Positions 33,819-42,323 of a stretch of 64,000 bases of DNA are shown piece by piece. The first letter of the stretch is position 1. Each line of letters starts with the position of its first letter. Source of the stretch: Nonomuraea sp. SYSU D8015 (lineage in GTDB: Bacteria; Actinomycetota; Actinomycetes; Streptosporangiales; Streptosporangiaceae); NCBI RefSeq assembly GCF_008065375.1, contig NZ_VJYI01000005.1, positions 186,001 to 250,000 on the forward strand. The letters are read 5' to 3'. The notes beneath the pieces are model-generated. The model was not told the DNA's origin, did not search any database, and saw nothing but the letters and a program-made list of their open reading frames with translations. The translations under genes were made by a program, and so were the position numbers.

Positions 33819-34470
33819 CCGGCGGCTCCCAGGGGAAGTCGGGCAGCAGGGAGAGGTCGGGGGTGGCGACGACCTGGGCGGAGGCGCGTACGGCGGCCAG
33901 ACCGATCGCCACGAACTCCGCGCACACCTGCTCCAGCGTGGAGTCCCCGTCGGGGCGGTACCACTCGCTGGTGCCCGTGCACATGGACATCAGGGCGAGG
34001 CGGGTCAGCCGCTGGTCGGCGATGCGGAAGACACCCTCGGCCACGCCGTCGGCGAGGGCCAGCCTCCAGTGGTCCTCGTAGGCGTCGCGGAGGGCGATGA
34101 TCTGGTCGCGGACGGCGGAGCCGGGGGTCAGGGAGCGGAGCTCGCCGTCCATGACCCGGGTCGTCATGGGGCCGAGGGCGTGGCTGGCGGTGAGTGAGCT
34201 GATCAGCAGGGCGAGGCGGTCGGCGGGGCTCCGGACGCCCCGCAGCATGCGCTCGGTGGCGTCGATCAGCCCTTGCTGGGCGACGCGCATGAGGTCGGCC
34301 AGCAGGGCCTCCTTGCTGGAGACGTGGTGGTAGATGCCGGCGTTGGTCATGCCGACCTCTCTGGCCAGGTCACGGATGCTCGTGGCCGCGTAGCCCCGCT
34401 GGGCGAACAGCAGCACCGCCGCCGTCCTGATCCGCCGGCTCGCGTCAGCGTCCCTGTCCTTGAGGTCCAT
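33778..34470 (-). CDS. TetR-family regulator of the acyl-CoA operon
   Basis: A 230-residue repressor with an N-terminal HTH (RIRTAAVLLFAQRGYAATSI, then RDLAREVGMTNAGIYHHVSS) and a ligand domain of the type seen in fatty-acid and CoA-ester regulators. ATG 34470; an in-frame GTG lies just upstream at 34473. It is first in the operon tetR-synthetase-hydratase, with the 14-bp palindrome ten bases upstream. The ligand is probably an acyl-CoA made by the operon. Confidence 0.92.
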   Translation of the reverse strand: MDLKDRDADASRRIRTAAVLLFAQRGYAATSIRDLAREVGMTNAGIYHHVSSKEALLADLMRVAQQGLIDATERMLRGVRSPADRLALLISSLTASHALGPMTTRVMDGELRSLTPGSAVRDQIIALRDAYEDHWRLALADGVAEGVFRIADQRLTRLALMSMCTGTSEWYRPDGDSTLEQVCAEFVAIGLAAVRASAQVVATPDLSLLPDFPWEPPDVRNDPRPAEARR

Positions 34471-34479
34471 CACCCTCCT

Positions 34480-34493
34480 ACCGAACGTTCGGT
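34480..34493. promoter_or_regulatory. 14-bp perfect palindrome, TetR operator
   Basis: ACCGAACGTTCGGT is fully self-complementary. Its place, ten bases upstream of the tetR start, and its form (ACCGAnCGnTCGGT, as known for several actinobacterial fatty-acid TetR proteins) support autorepression of the tetR-synthetase operon. Confidence 0.8.
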
Positions 34494-34540
34494 CGCTCTA
34501 AGTCCGGAAAATACTCCAACGCCCGGCAAAACGCCATAGG

Positions 34541-34571
34541 TTGACTCTGACACCGTGTCAGGGCCTACACC
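34541..34571 (+). promoter_or_regulatory. MerR-type promoter with 19-bp spacer
   Basis: The -35-like TTGACT (34541-34546) and the -10-like TACACC (34566-34571) are 19 bp apart, the over-long spacing that MerR activators correct. Between them is the perfect dyad CTGACAC-C-GTGTCAG (34547-34561). It lies just before the merR gene, so the regulator controls its own operon. Confidence 0.8.
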
Positions 34572-34581
34572 TGGAGAGGCC

Positions 34582-35400
34582 ATGTTCAGCATCGGAGACT
34601 TCGCCAGGCTGGGGCTCGTGTCCGTACGCATGCTCCGCCACTATGACGCGATCGGCCTGCTGCGCCCCGCGCACGTGGATCCGGTGACCGGCTACCGGTC
34701 CTACCAGGCCGCGCAGTTGTCCAGGCTCAACCGCATCGTCGCGATCAAGGACCTCGGCTTCACACTGGAGCAGGTCAGGGCGATCCTCGACGAGAAGGTC
34801 AGCGCGGAGGAACTGCACGGCATGGTCCGGCTGCGTCGCGCCCAGATCGAGGCCCAGATCAGCGCCGACCTCGCCAGGCTGCGGAGCGTCGAGGCGAGGC
34901 TCCGCACGATCGAGACGGAGGGACACATGCGTACGGCCGAGGTCGTGCTGAAACGCGTGGCCCCGCTGCGTGTCGCCCAGCTCAGCGCCAGGGCGGCCAG
35001 CTACGAGGGCGAGGACATCGGGCCGGTGATCAAGCCGCTGTTCGCCGAGATCTGCCGGCGGATGGATGCGGCCGGCGTGCCGATCGTCGGCCCTGGCCTG
35101 GCCTACTACGTGGAGGAGGAGGACGGCTCCGTCATGGTGCACGCCTGCCTGCCGGTCACCGTGGCGCCCAGTGACTCCTACGACTTCGAGGTGCTCGACC
35201 TGCCCGCCATCGAGACGGCGGCCACGATCATCCACGAGGGGCCGATGGAGGAGGTCGGGCCGACGTTCCAGGCGCTGGCGCACTGGATCGAAGAGAACGG
35301 CTTCCGCTCGCTCGGCCTGGCCAGGGAGATCTCCCTGCACTGCCCGGAGAACCTGGACGAATGGGTGACCGAACTGCAGATCGAGGTGACCTCCACGTAG
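34582..35400 (+). CDS. MerR-family activator with GyrI-like ligand domain
   Basis: A 272-residue regulator: winged HTH at 1-70 (FSIGDFARLGLVSVRMLRHY; GYRSYQAAQLSRLNRIVAIK), a coiled linker (RRAQIEAQISADLARLRSVE), and a GyrI-like drug-binding domain from about 120 to the end (VLKRVAPLRVAQLSARA; AYYVEEEDGSVMVHACLPV). This is the BmrR/TipA-like layout that senses cationic drugs. ATG 34582 has GGAGAGG upstream. It overlaps the sigma factor gene by one base (TAGTG). Confidence 0.92.
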   Translation: MFSIGDFARLGLVSVRMLRHYDAIGLLRPAHVDPVTGYRSYQAAQLSRLNRIVAIKDLGFTLEQVRAILDEKVSAEELHGMVRLRRAQIEAQISADLARLRSVEARLRTIETEGHMRTAEVVLKRVAPLRVAQLSARAASYEGEDIGPVIKPLFAEICRRMDAAGVPIVGPGLAYYVEEEDGSVMVHACLPVTVAPSDSYDFEVLDLPAIETAATIIHEGPMEEVGPTFQALAHWIEENGFRSLGLAREISLHCPENLDEWVTELQIEVTST

Positions 35401-36320
35401 TGGACACTGTCGACTCCGAGCGGCACCGGATCGAGCTGACCGGCTACTGCTACCGGATGCTCGGCTCCGGGTTCGAGGCCGAGGACGCGGTGCAGGAGAC
35501 CTTCGTCAGGGCGTGGCGCACGTACGATCCGGCCAAGGGCCCGCTGCGTCCGTGGTTGTTCCACCTGGCCACGAACGTCTGCCTCGACATGCTCCGCGGC
35601 ACTCAGCGCCGCGCCCGCGCCATGGACCTCGTCCCCGACGCGATCCCCGGTGCCGACCTGGGCGCCCCGCTCCCGCCGGACCGGTGGATCCAGCCCATCC
35701 CGGACGGCCGCGCCCTCGACCCGGCCGACGTGTCGGTGGCGAAGGAGACGATCCGGCTGGCGTTCGTGGCGGCCCTGCAGCATCTGCCGCCCCGCCAGCG
35801 GGCCGTCCTCATCCTCCGCGACGTGCTGAAATGGTCCGCCGCCGAGACCGCGGGCCTGCTGGACACCACGATCACGTCCGTCAACAGCACACTCCAGCGC
35901 GCCCGCGCCAAGCTCCCCGCGACCGGGGAGGCCGACGCGGAGGTGGACGAGAGCCTGCTGGCCCGCTACGTGTCGGCGTTCGAGCGGTATGACGTGGACA
36001 CGCTGGTGTCGCTGCTCCACGAGGACGCCACGTCGTCGATGCCGCCGTTCACGTGGTGGCTGCGCGGGCGCGAGCACATCCGCGCCGTCCTGCTGGCGGC
36101 CGGTCCGGACGCCCACTGTGCCGGCTCCCGCCTCCTCCCGACGCGGGCCAACGGCTGCCCGGCGTTCGGACAGTACGTGAAGGGGGAGCCGTTCGCCCTG
36201 GTCGTCCTCGACGTCGCCGGTGGCCTGATCACCGGCGAGACCACATACCTGGACCCGGGCCTGTTCCCGTACTTCGGGCTGCCGATGAGTTTGGGGCAGG
36301 CGCTTCGTACTGAGAAGTGA
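35400..36320 (+). CDS. ECF sigma factor with SnoaL-like C-terminal domain (SigG/SigJ type)
   Basis: A 306-residue sigma-70-type factor: region 2 (CYRMLGSGFEAEDAVQETFV; RAWRTYDPAKGPLRPWLFHL), region 4 (ALQHLPPRQRAVLILRDVLK; WSAAETAGLLDTTITSVNST), then a SnoaL-like domain of about 120 residues (LLARYVSAFERYDVDTLVSL). Groups with this extension have no separate anti-sigma; the SnoaL part tunes activity. GTG 35400 overlaps the merR stop by one base. It links the MerR signal to a wider transcription response. Confidence 0.92.
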   Translation: MDTVDSERHRIELTGYCYRMLGSGFEAEDAVQETFVRAWRTYDPAKGPLRPWLFHLATNVCLDMLRGTQRRARAMDLVPDAIPGADLGAPLPPDRWIQPIPDGRALDPADVSVAKETIRLAFVAALQHLPPRQRAVLILRDVLKWSAAETAGLLDTTITSVNSTLQRARAKLPATGEADAEVDESLLARYVSAFERYDVDTLVSLLHEDATSSMPPFTWWLRGREHIRAVLLAAGPDAHCAGSRLLPTRANGCPAFGQYVKGEPFALVVLDVAGGLITGETTYLDPGLFPYFGLPMSLGQALRTEK

Positions 36321-36335
36321 AGGAGGAACAGAAAC

Positions 36336-36824
36336 ATGCCAAAGATCATCGAGCTTCCCGAGCGTCCGTACGTCGGGGTGCGCGGGACCATCACCATGAC
36401 CACCTTCGGCCTCGTCGGAGACCGGATCGGTGAGATCATCGGCTGGCTGATCGCGCGCGGCTCGTATCCCGCGGGGGCCCCGTTCTTCAGGTACGACGAG
36501 ATCGACATGGCCAATGACCGGCTGGTCGTGCAGGCCGGGGTGCCGGTTCCCGCGCCGGTGGAGGGCGAGGGCGACATCTTCGCCGACGTCCTGCCCGCGG
36601 GCCGCTACGTCACCGAGTCCCACCACGGCCACCCCGACGGGCTGTTCGACGTCATCGACAGGACGCGGAAGTGGGCCAAGGCAGAGGGTCTGACGTGGGA
36701 CATGACCGAGAAGGACGGGACGGAGCACTGGGGGTGCCGCCTGGAGCTCTACAACACGAACCCCCAGGAGGAGCCCGACCTGAACAACTGGGACACGGAC
36801 CTGCAGTTCCGCCTGAAGGATTGA
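36336..36824 (+). CDS. Stand-alone GyrI-like small-molecule-binding protein
   Basis: A 162-residue single GyrI-like/effector-binding domain (PERPYVGVRGTITMTTFGLV; GRYVTESHHGHPDGLFDVID; WGCRLELYNTNPQEEPDL). Such proteins bind or sequester drugs or hydrolyse them. ATG 36336 is preceded by AAGGAGG. It is the third gene of the merR-sigma-GyrI operon, which thus carries two ligand domains of the same fold. It ends before the hairpin at 36846-36889. Confidence 0.9.
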   Translation: MPKIIELPERPYVGVRGTITMTTFGLVGDRIGEIIGWLIARGSYPAGAPFFRYDEIDMANDRLVVQAGVPVPAPVEGEGDIFADVLPAGRYVTESHHGHPDGLFDVIDRTRKWAKAEGLTWDMTEKDGTEHWGCRLELYNTNPQEEPDLNNWDTDLQFRLKD

Positions 36825-36845
36825 TCCACTGAAGGACTGAGCGCG

Positions 36846-36889
36846 CGGCGCCGGGGACCGGCGAACAACGTCGATCGTCCCCGGCGCCG
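36846..36889 (+). terminator. Terminator hairpin after the merR operon
   Basis: CGGCGCCGGGGAC (36846-36858) and GTCCCCGGCGCCG (36877-36889) form a perfect 13-bp stem with an 18-base loop, 22 bases after the GyrI stop. There is no T-tail. Confidence 0.7.
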
Positions 36890-36971
36890 GACGCCCAGGA
36901 TCGCCGGCTTGGTTGTCGCCACGCTGGCCTTCACCCTCGCCGAACTCCGCCGCAATGTGGAGCCGGCTCGC

Positions 36972-38374
36972 TCATCGCCAGGCGTCAAGGAGCTCCTCTG
37001 GGCCGATGGGCGTGACGCCGTCCACACTGCATCCGCTGCGGGAGATCGCGTAGAGAGGCGTGGACGTGTCCGCTCCGGGCATCTTCGAGCGGTGGACGAT
37101 GAGCTCGCTCAGGTCGTGATGGTCGAACGGCCGATTTTCGAGCCACTTCACAGAGCCGAGCATGGTGATCTTCTTCGCGATCGGCTCCCGATCTGCGCCG
37201 ACGAGGTCGATCTCGGGGTCGTTGGTTCTCGTCCAGAACCCGCCGATTGCCCCGGTGTCTTCGGGACGTCCGTCCATGCGGCGCAGCGATTCACGGATCA
37301 ACGGCTCGACGGCAGCGCCTCGCCATGCCGTCCATGAGCGCTCGATCCGCCGCAGGACGAGATCTCCACGGCCACGATAGATCTCCGGCATGCCCGGCTC
37401 GAGGAACGCCAGCCAAAACCGCACGTGTGTGTCCTCGACGTGATAGCGGCGCTCCTTCGAGGGACGGGTGGACAGCGGCGTCTCCGAGGAGACCATACGC
37501 TTGTCCATAAGGATCTGCAGGGCGCGCCTGATCGATGTGGCAGGCATTCCACCGGAGGCCCTCGCAATGGACGAGAAGGTGCGTTGTCCCGAGCCGATGG
37601 CCTTGATGAGGGTCCTGGATTGCGCTTCAGGCGGGAACTCCGCCGCCATCGCGCGTTCACCGCTGACGATCAGGGCCGAGGTCTGTTCGGGCACGGAGGT
37701 GTTCAGGAAGTCCCACACCGTGGTGCCGGTCGGCCACTCGTCCAGGATCAGCGGGAAGCCGCCCGTGACGAGATAGGCGTCTATCGTGTCGGCGGGTGGC
37801 AACTCGAGCTTTTTCTCCACGTCAGCAGGGGTGAGCGGACGGACCACCATTTCCGATGCCCGCATGTAGAACGGACGGTCATATTGATTGATCGCCTCCA
37901 TGACGGACAGGTCGGAGCCGATCAGTATGAGCAACATCGGGCGGCGTGAGAATTCGCGGTCGAAGAGACGCTGCACCTCCCCTCCAGGTGCGGATCCTGA
38001 GCGATCATGAAGGGGAGCTCGTCGAGCACGACGATGCTCGGCGAGTCTTGAGGCACGGCCTGGGCCAGCAGCCGTAGCGCGCTGTCCCACGATGTGGGGG
38101 CCACACCGTCAAAGAGCGAAGCATCAGGCAGGTTGGAGGCCGCGGCATCTGCGATGAACCGTGCGAGTTGGTCGGCGAGCGGCTCGTGGGCCGCGGTGAA
38201 GAACAGGCTCGGAACGCCGGAGCGGCGGATGAACTCCTCGGCGAGGCGAGACTTGCCAACTCGGCGACGACCTCTCATGAGGACGGCACGACCTGGCCTG
38301 TCTCCTGCTCCTACGCGCGCAAAATAGCGGCCGAGCATGGCCAGCTCGCGATCGCGCCCAATGAATCCGTCCAT
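36972..38374 (-). pseudogene. AAA ATPase of the ATP-binding/DUF234 family, broken by a one-base frameshift
   Basis: The N-terminal part from ATG 38374 has MDGFIGRDRELAMLGRYFAR, the P-loop RGRRRVGKSRL and Walker B SIVVLDELPFM. After DPHLEG the frame is lost; the family sequence continues in another frame as EVQRLFDREFSRRPMLLILI and runs through a winged-helix and DUF234-like C-terminus to 36972. Adding one base in the GGGG run (CCCC at 37979-37982 on the plus strand) restores a 467-residue reading frame, so either a recent deletion or a sequencing error explains it. These ATPases (archaeal-type, SWACOS-related) have no settled role. A 39-bp dyad sits just upstream of the start. Confidence 0.85.
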
Positions 38375-38390
38375 CGGTCCCCCGCACGTC

Positions 38391-38429
38391 AATAGGTCCA
38401 AAAATGGTCCAACCATTTTTGGACCTATT
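38391..38429. repeat. Perfect 18-bp inverted repeat upstream of the ATPase gene
   Basis: AATAGGTCCAAAAATGGT (38391-38408) and ACCATTTTTGGACCTATT (38412-38429) are exact reverse complements around CCA. It is AT-rich in a GC-rich region and ends 17 bases from the ATPase start codon. It could be an operator, a structured leader or the scar of an element; GGTCC/GGACC words also occur on both sides. Confidence 0.85.
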
Positions 38430-38550
38430 AACCTTGGACCTCATCTGATACCGATGCAAGCCATTGTGAGCTTCTGAGGGCTGACGCAGATATGAAGCCG
38501 CACTGGGCTTAACTGGGGCCGTGGACCATCGTCTCGAACCGGGGAGACTC

Positions 38551-39555
38551 ATGAAGCGAGTCCTGTTATCCCTTGTCCTGGCCATGGCGACAGCAGGGGC
38601 GCTGCCCGCGGCGGCCCACGCCCGTCCGCCCGCGGTCATCTTCGACACCGACATGGACTTCGACGACGCGGCCACCCTCGCGTACCTCGCTCAGGAGCAC
38701 CAGGCCGGGCGCATCGACCTGCGTGCCATCACGGTGACGAACGACGGGGCCGGCCTGCCCGGCCGGGCGATCCGCCACGCGCGGTGTCTGGCCGAGCGCC
38801 TGGGCCTGGATGACGTGGCAATCGCCGACGCGTCGGGCACGGCGCCCAACACCTTCCCCGCCGACCTGCGGCAACTCTTCGACCGGGTGCTCACGGCGGC
38901 TACACCCGGGTGCGCCGGTGACGAGACGCCGGCGCGGCTGCCTGCTCACCAGCTGATCAGGAAGGTGTTGCGCGAGGATCCTTCGACCCAGATCATCGCC
39001 ACCGGCCCGCTCGGCAATCCGGCCGCCGCGCTGCCGTACTCCGCCTCCCGGCTGACCTCGATGGGCGGAGCCGTCAAGGTGGGCGGGAACCTGTGCTGTG
39101 GGACCCCGCCGGAGTTCGACGGGACCCAGGAGTTCAACTACTGGCTCGACCCCGTGGCCGCGCGGGCGGCGCTCACCCGGAGCCGGGGGATCGTACGCAT
39201 GGTGCCGCTGGACGCCGCCAACCAGGTGCCCATCACCGACGCCTTCTTGGATCGGCTCGGCGCCGACCACCACACTCCCGCCGCCGACACCGTCCTGGAG
39301 ATCGTCACGCATCCCGAGGTCCGGCCGCTGATCGAGCAGGGCCTGCTCTACTGGTGGGATCCTCTGGCCGCGATGAGCGCCGTCCGTCCCGGGCACGTGG
39401 AGTTCACCACCGGACGCGTCGACGTGGTGCTGGACGGTCCCTCGGCCGGGCGGACGGTCCTGTCGCCGTCCGGCCGCCTGCTCTGGTACGGCACCACAGC
39501 CGACACCGCCGCGTTCGAGCAGCGCTTCCTCGACACCCTGAACGGCCGGACCTAG
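38551..39555 (+). CDS. Secreted nucleoside hydrolase (inosine-uridine type)
   Basis: A 334-residue exported hydrolase that should split ribonucleosides into base and ribose outside the cell. It has a signal peptide (KRVLLSLVLAMATAGALPAA). The calcium/catalytic motif is DTDMDFDD, a variant of the usual DTDxGxDD; later family segments are TNDGAGLPG, IIATGPLGN and EFNYWLDP. Gly of the first motif is replaced, but the aspartates remain. ATG 38551 has GGGGAGA upstream. It is convergent with the phosphomutase gene; the released base or sugar could feed the other salvage genes of this window. Confidence 0.85.
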   Translation: MKRVLLSLVLAMATAGALPAAAHARPPAVIFDTDMDFDDAATLAYLAQEHQAGRIDLRAITVTNDGAGLPGRAIRHARCLAERLGLDDVAIADASGTAPNTFPADLRQLFDRVLTAATPGCAGDETPARLPAHQLIRKVLREDPSTQIIATGPLGNPAAALPYSASRLTSMGGAVKVGGNLCCGTPPEFDGTQEFNYWLDPVAARAALTRSRGIVRMVPLDAANQVPITDAFLDRLGADHHTPAADTVLEIVTHPEVRPLIEQGLLYWWDPLAAMSAVRPGHVEFTTGRVDVVLDGPSAGRTVLSPSGRLLWYGTTADTAAFEQRFLDTLNGRT

Positions 39556-39568
39556 GCGCAGCGCCCTG

Positions 39569-41236
39569 TCAAAGGCCCAAGGAGCTCGAGAGATCCGCTT
39601 TCAGGGCGTCGAGGGACCGGGCGGCGTGGGCGCGGGCGTCGGCGACCTCGCCCGTCACCGGCGCCACCACCTCCAGGTAGCACTTCAGCTTGGGCTCCGT
39701 CCCCGACGGGCGGATCACGACGCGGGCGTCTCCGGTGAGGTGGTAGCGCATGCCGTCTGTCGGCGGCAGGCCGCCCTCGCCCTTGGTCAGGTCGTCCACA
39801 CCCGTGACCACGCGGCCGCCCAGCTCGGTCGGCGGGGTGGTGCGCAGGCGGGTCATCGCATCGGTGATCAGCGACAGGTCCGCCACCCGGAACGACAGTT
39901 GTGACGTGGCGTGCAGCCCGTAGCGGCGGGCCTGGTCGTCCAGGAGGTCGAGGAGCGTGCGGCCGTCGCGTCTGGCCGCCGCGGCGATGGCCGCCACCGT
40001 CAGTGCGGCGCCGATGCCGTCCTTGTCGTGGACCGGGAGGCCGTCGTCGGAGCCGACGCTGTAGCCGATGGCCTCCTCGTAGCCGAAGACCAGGCCGGGG
40101 CCGGCCTTGATGATCCACTTGAAGCCTGTCAGCGTCTCGCCGTAGCGGACGCCGTACGCGGCGGCGATCTTGCCGAGGAGGCTGGAGGAGACGATGGTGG
40201 TGGCCACCATGCGGTCGCCGGTGGTGTGGGTGAGGACGTGCTCGGCCAGCAGGCCGCCCACCTCGTCGCCGGTGAGCATGCGGCAGCCGCCGCCCGGCAG
40301 CGGCACGCCCACCGCGCACCTGTCGGCGTCCGGGTCGTTGGCCAGGACCAGGTCGGCGCCCTTCGCAGCGGCCAGCGCGATCGCCAGGTCCATCGCGCCC
40401 GGCTCCTCCGGGTTGGGGAAGGACACCGTGGGGAAATCGGGGTCGGGCTCGCGCTGCTCCTCGACCGCCATGGGACTCTCGAACCCGGCGGCCAGGAAGG
40501 CGCCCGTCAGCGTGGCCCCGCCCACCCCGTGCAGCGGCGTGTACGCCACGCGCAGCTCACGGGCGTCGCCCAGCGGCAGGGACGTCACGGCGTCGAGGTA
40601 GTCGTCGACGATGCCCTCGCCCAGCTCCGTCAACGTGCCGGGGCCGTGCAGCGGGAGCCGGTCGACGGGACCGACCGCGTCGATGGCGGCCGAGATCTCG
40701 CGGTCGATCGGCGGCACGATCTGCGAGCCGTCGCCCCAGTAGACCTTGTAGCCGTTGTCCCGCGGCGGGTTGTGGCTGGCCGTGACCGTCACCCCGGCGT
40801 CCGCGCCCAGGTGGCGCACGGCGAAGGCCAGGACCGGCGTGGGCAGGGGGCCGGGCAGGAGGGAGGCGTGCAGGCCGGCGCCGGTCAGGACGGCCGCGGT
40901 GTCGCTGGCGAACACGTCGGACTTGCGCCGGGCGTCGTAGCCGATGACCACGTGCTTGCCGGGGCCGAGGACCTGGGCCAGGCCCGCGGCGGCGCGCATG
41001 ACGGTCACGCGGTTCATGCGGTTGGGGCCCGCGCCCAGCTCGCCGCGCAGGCCGGCGGTGCCGAACTCCAGCTTGGCCCCGAACCGGTCCCGCAGCCCCG
41101 CCAGATCCCCGGCGTCGAGGAGGGCCGACAATTCGGCGCGGGTGTCGGGGTCGGGGTCCTGGGCCAGCCACCGGCGGGCGGCCTCCATCAGGTCGCTGCC
41201 CTCCGGCGTGTCGTGGTGCTCGTCCGCGGGGCTCAC
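39569..41236 (-). CDS. Phospho-sugar mutase (phosphoglucomutase/phosphomannomutase family)
   Basis: A 555-residue four-domain mutase that moves phosphate between C1 and C6 or C5, for example ribose 1-phosphate to ribose 5-phosphate. Motifs: active-site phosphoserine loop TASHNPPRDNGYKVYW, metal loop NDPDADRCAV, sugar-binding loop GYEEAIGYSV, and phosphate-binding loop RPSGTEPKLK. GTG 41236 overlaps the stop of the purine nucleoside phosphorylase gene (GTGA), so the two are coupled. That partner suggests a phosphopentomutase-like role. A later ATG at 41188 is a weaker start. Confidence 0.92.
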   Translation of the reverse strand: MSPADEHHDTPEGSDLMEAARRWLAQDPDPDTRAELSALLDAGDLAGLRDRFGAKLEFGTAGLRGELGAGPNRMNRVTVMRAAAGLAQVLGPGKHVVIGYDARRKSDVFASDTAAVLTGAGLHASLLPGPLPTPVLAFAVRHLGADAGVTVTASHNPPRDNGYKVYWGDGSQIVPPIDREISAAIDAVGPVDRLPLHGPGTLTELGEGIVDDYLDAVTSLPLGDARELRVAYTPLHGVGGATLTGAFLAAGFESPMAVEEQREPDPDFPTVSFPNPEEPGAMDLAIALAAAKGADLVLANDPDADRCAVGVPLPGGGCRMLTGDEVGGLLAEHVLTHTTGDRMVATTIVSSSLLGKIAAAYGVRYGETLTGFKWIIKAGPGLVFGYEEAIGYSVGSDDGLPVHDKDGIGAALTVAAIAAAARRDGRTLLDLLDDQARRYGLHATSQLSFRVADLSLITDAMTRLRTTPPTELGGRVVTGVDDLTKGEGGLPPTDGMRYHLTGDARVVIRPSGTEPKLKCYLEVVAPVTGEVADARAHAARSLDALKADLSSSLGL

Positions 41237-42036
41237 AGGCGGTCCACCACCTTGGCGAGCAGGACGCCCATGCGGGCCGCCGTCGCCCGGCCGACCTCCA
41301 GGACCTCCTCGTGGTTGAGCGGCTCGCCGGACAGCCCCGCGCCGGGGTTGGTGACGAGGGAGAGGCCGAGCACCTCCAGGTTGGCCTCGCGGGCGGCGAT
41401 GGCCTCCAGGACGGTGGACATGCCGACCATGTCGCCGCCCAGCGTGCGCAGCATGCGGATCTCGGCGGGCGTCTCGTACGTCGGCCCGCGGAAGGCCACG
41501 TAGACACCCTCGGAGAGGGTCGGGTCGATCTCGCGGACCAGGGCGCGCAGGCGGCGCGAGTAGACTTCGGTGAGGTCGATGAAGGTGGTCCCGGTGATCG
41601 GGTTGGCTCCGGTCAGGTTGATGTGGTCGCTGATCAGGACCGGGTCGCCGACGTTCTGCGTCTCCGGCCGCAGCCCGCCGGCCGCGTTGGTGAGCACGAG
41701 CGTGCGGACGCCGGCCGCGGCCGCCGTGCGCACGCCGTGCACGACGGCGTCCACGCCGAGCCCTTCGTACAGGTGTGTACGCCCGAGGAACACCAGAGCG
41801 TGCCGCCCGCTGGAGGTGCGCAGGACGCGGATCTTGCCGCCGTGTCCGGCCACGGCCGGGGCGCGGAAACCGGGCAGGTCGGTGAACGGGACCTCGCCCA
41901 CCGTCTCGCCGATCGCGTCGGCGGCGGGCACCCACCCCGAGCCCATGACGAGCGCCACGTCGAAGGTGTCGAGGCCGCTGGCGCGGTGAAGCGCCGCCGC
42001 GGCCTCACTGGCCAGGGTGTATGCGTCGTTGCTCAC
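41233..42036 (-). CDS. Purine nucleoside phosphorylase (trimeric, NP-II)
   Basis: Phosphorolyses purine nucleosides to base and ribose 1-phosphate. It is 267 residues with the NP-II signature: LVMGSGWVP, phosphate loop AGHGGKIRVL, FLGRTHLYEG, base site LTNAAGGLRPE, FRGPTYETPAEIRMLRTLGG and MVGMSTVLEA. GTG start at 42036. It is the first gene of the pair with the mutase, giving direct transfer of the sugar phosphate to the pentose pathway. Confidence 0.95.
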   Translation of the reverse strand: MSNDAYTLASEAAAALHRASGLDTFDVALVMGSGWVPAADAIGETVGEVPFTDLPGFRAPAVAGHGGKIRVLRTSSGRHALVFLGRTHLYEGLGVDAVVHGVRTAAAAGVRTLVLTNAAGGLRPETQNVGDPVLISDHINLTGANPITGTTFIDLTEVYSRRLRALVREIDPTLSEGVYVAFRGPTYETPAEIRMLRTLGGDMVGMSTVLEAIAAREANLEVLGLSLVTNPGAGLSGEPLNHEEVLEVGRATAARMGVLLAKVVDRL

Positions 42037-42323
42037 AGCTCAGTAGTTTATGAGCAGCGTGTGCGATTCTCTGTGTTCGCCTGGAGCATTCGGGCAATTC
42101 GGGCGGGCGTTGCCGTGCGCGCGCCGGCCGGGCACACGGCTGGAGGTCTTTGAGGTGTTCTTCCGGGTGTGGGTGGGTCGTTTCGGGGTGGGGCGGCTCT
42201 TGGGGCGGTCCCGCGCCTCTGGTCGGGGAGCGGGCCGGTACGGGTGCCGCAGGCGCGGCGGGCGGCCCGGATAGGGCTTTTCGCCCGTCGGGCGCGGGCC
42301 GCATTCCCCCTATGGGCGGCAGA

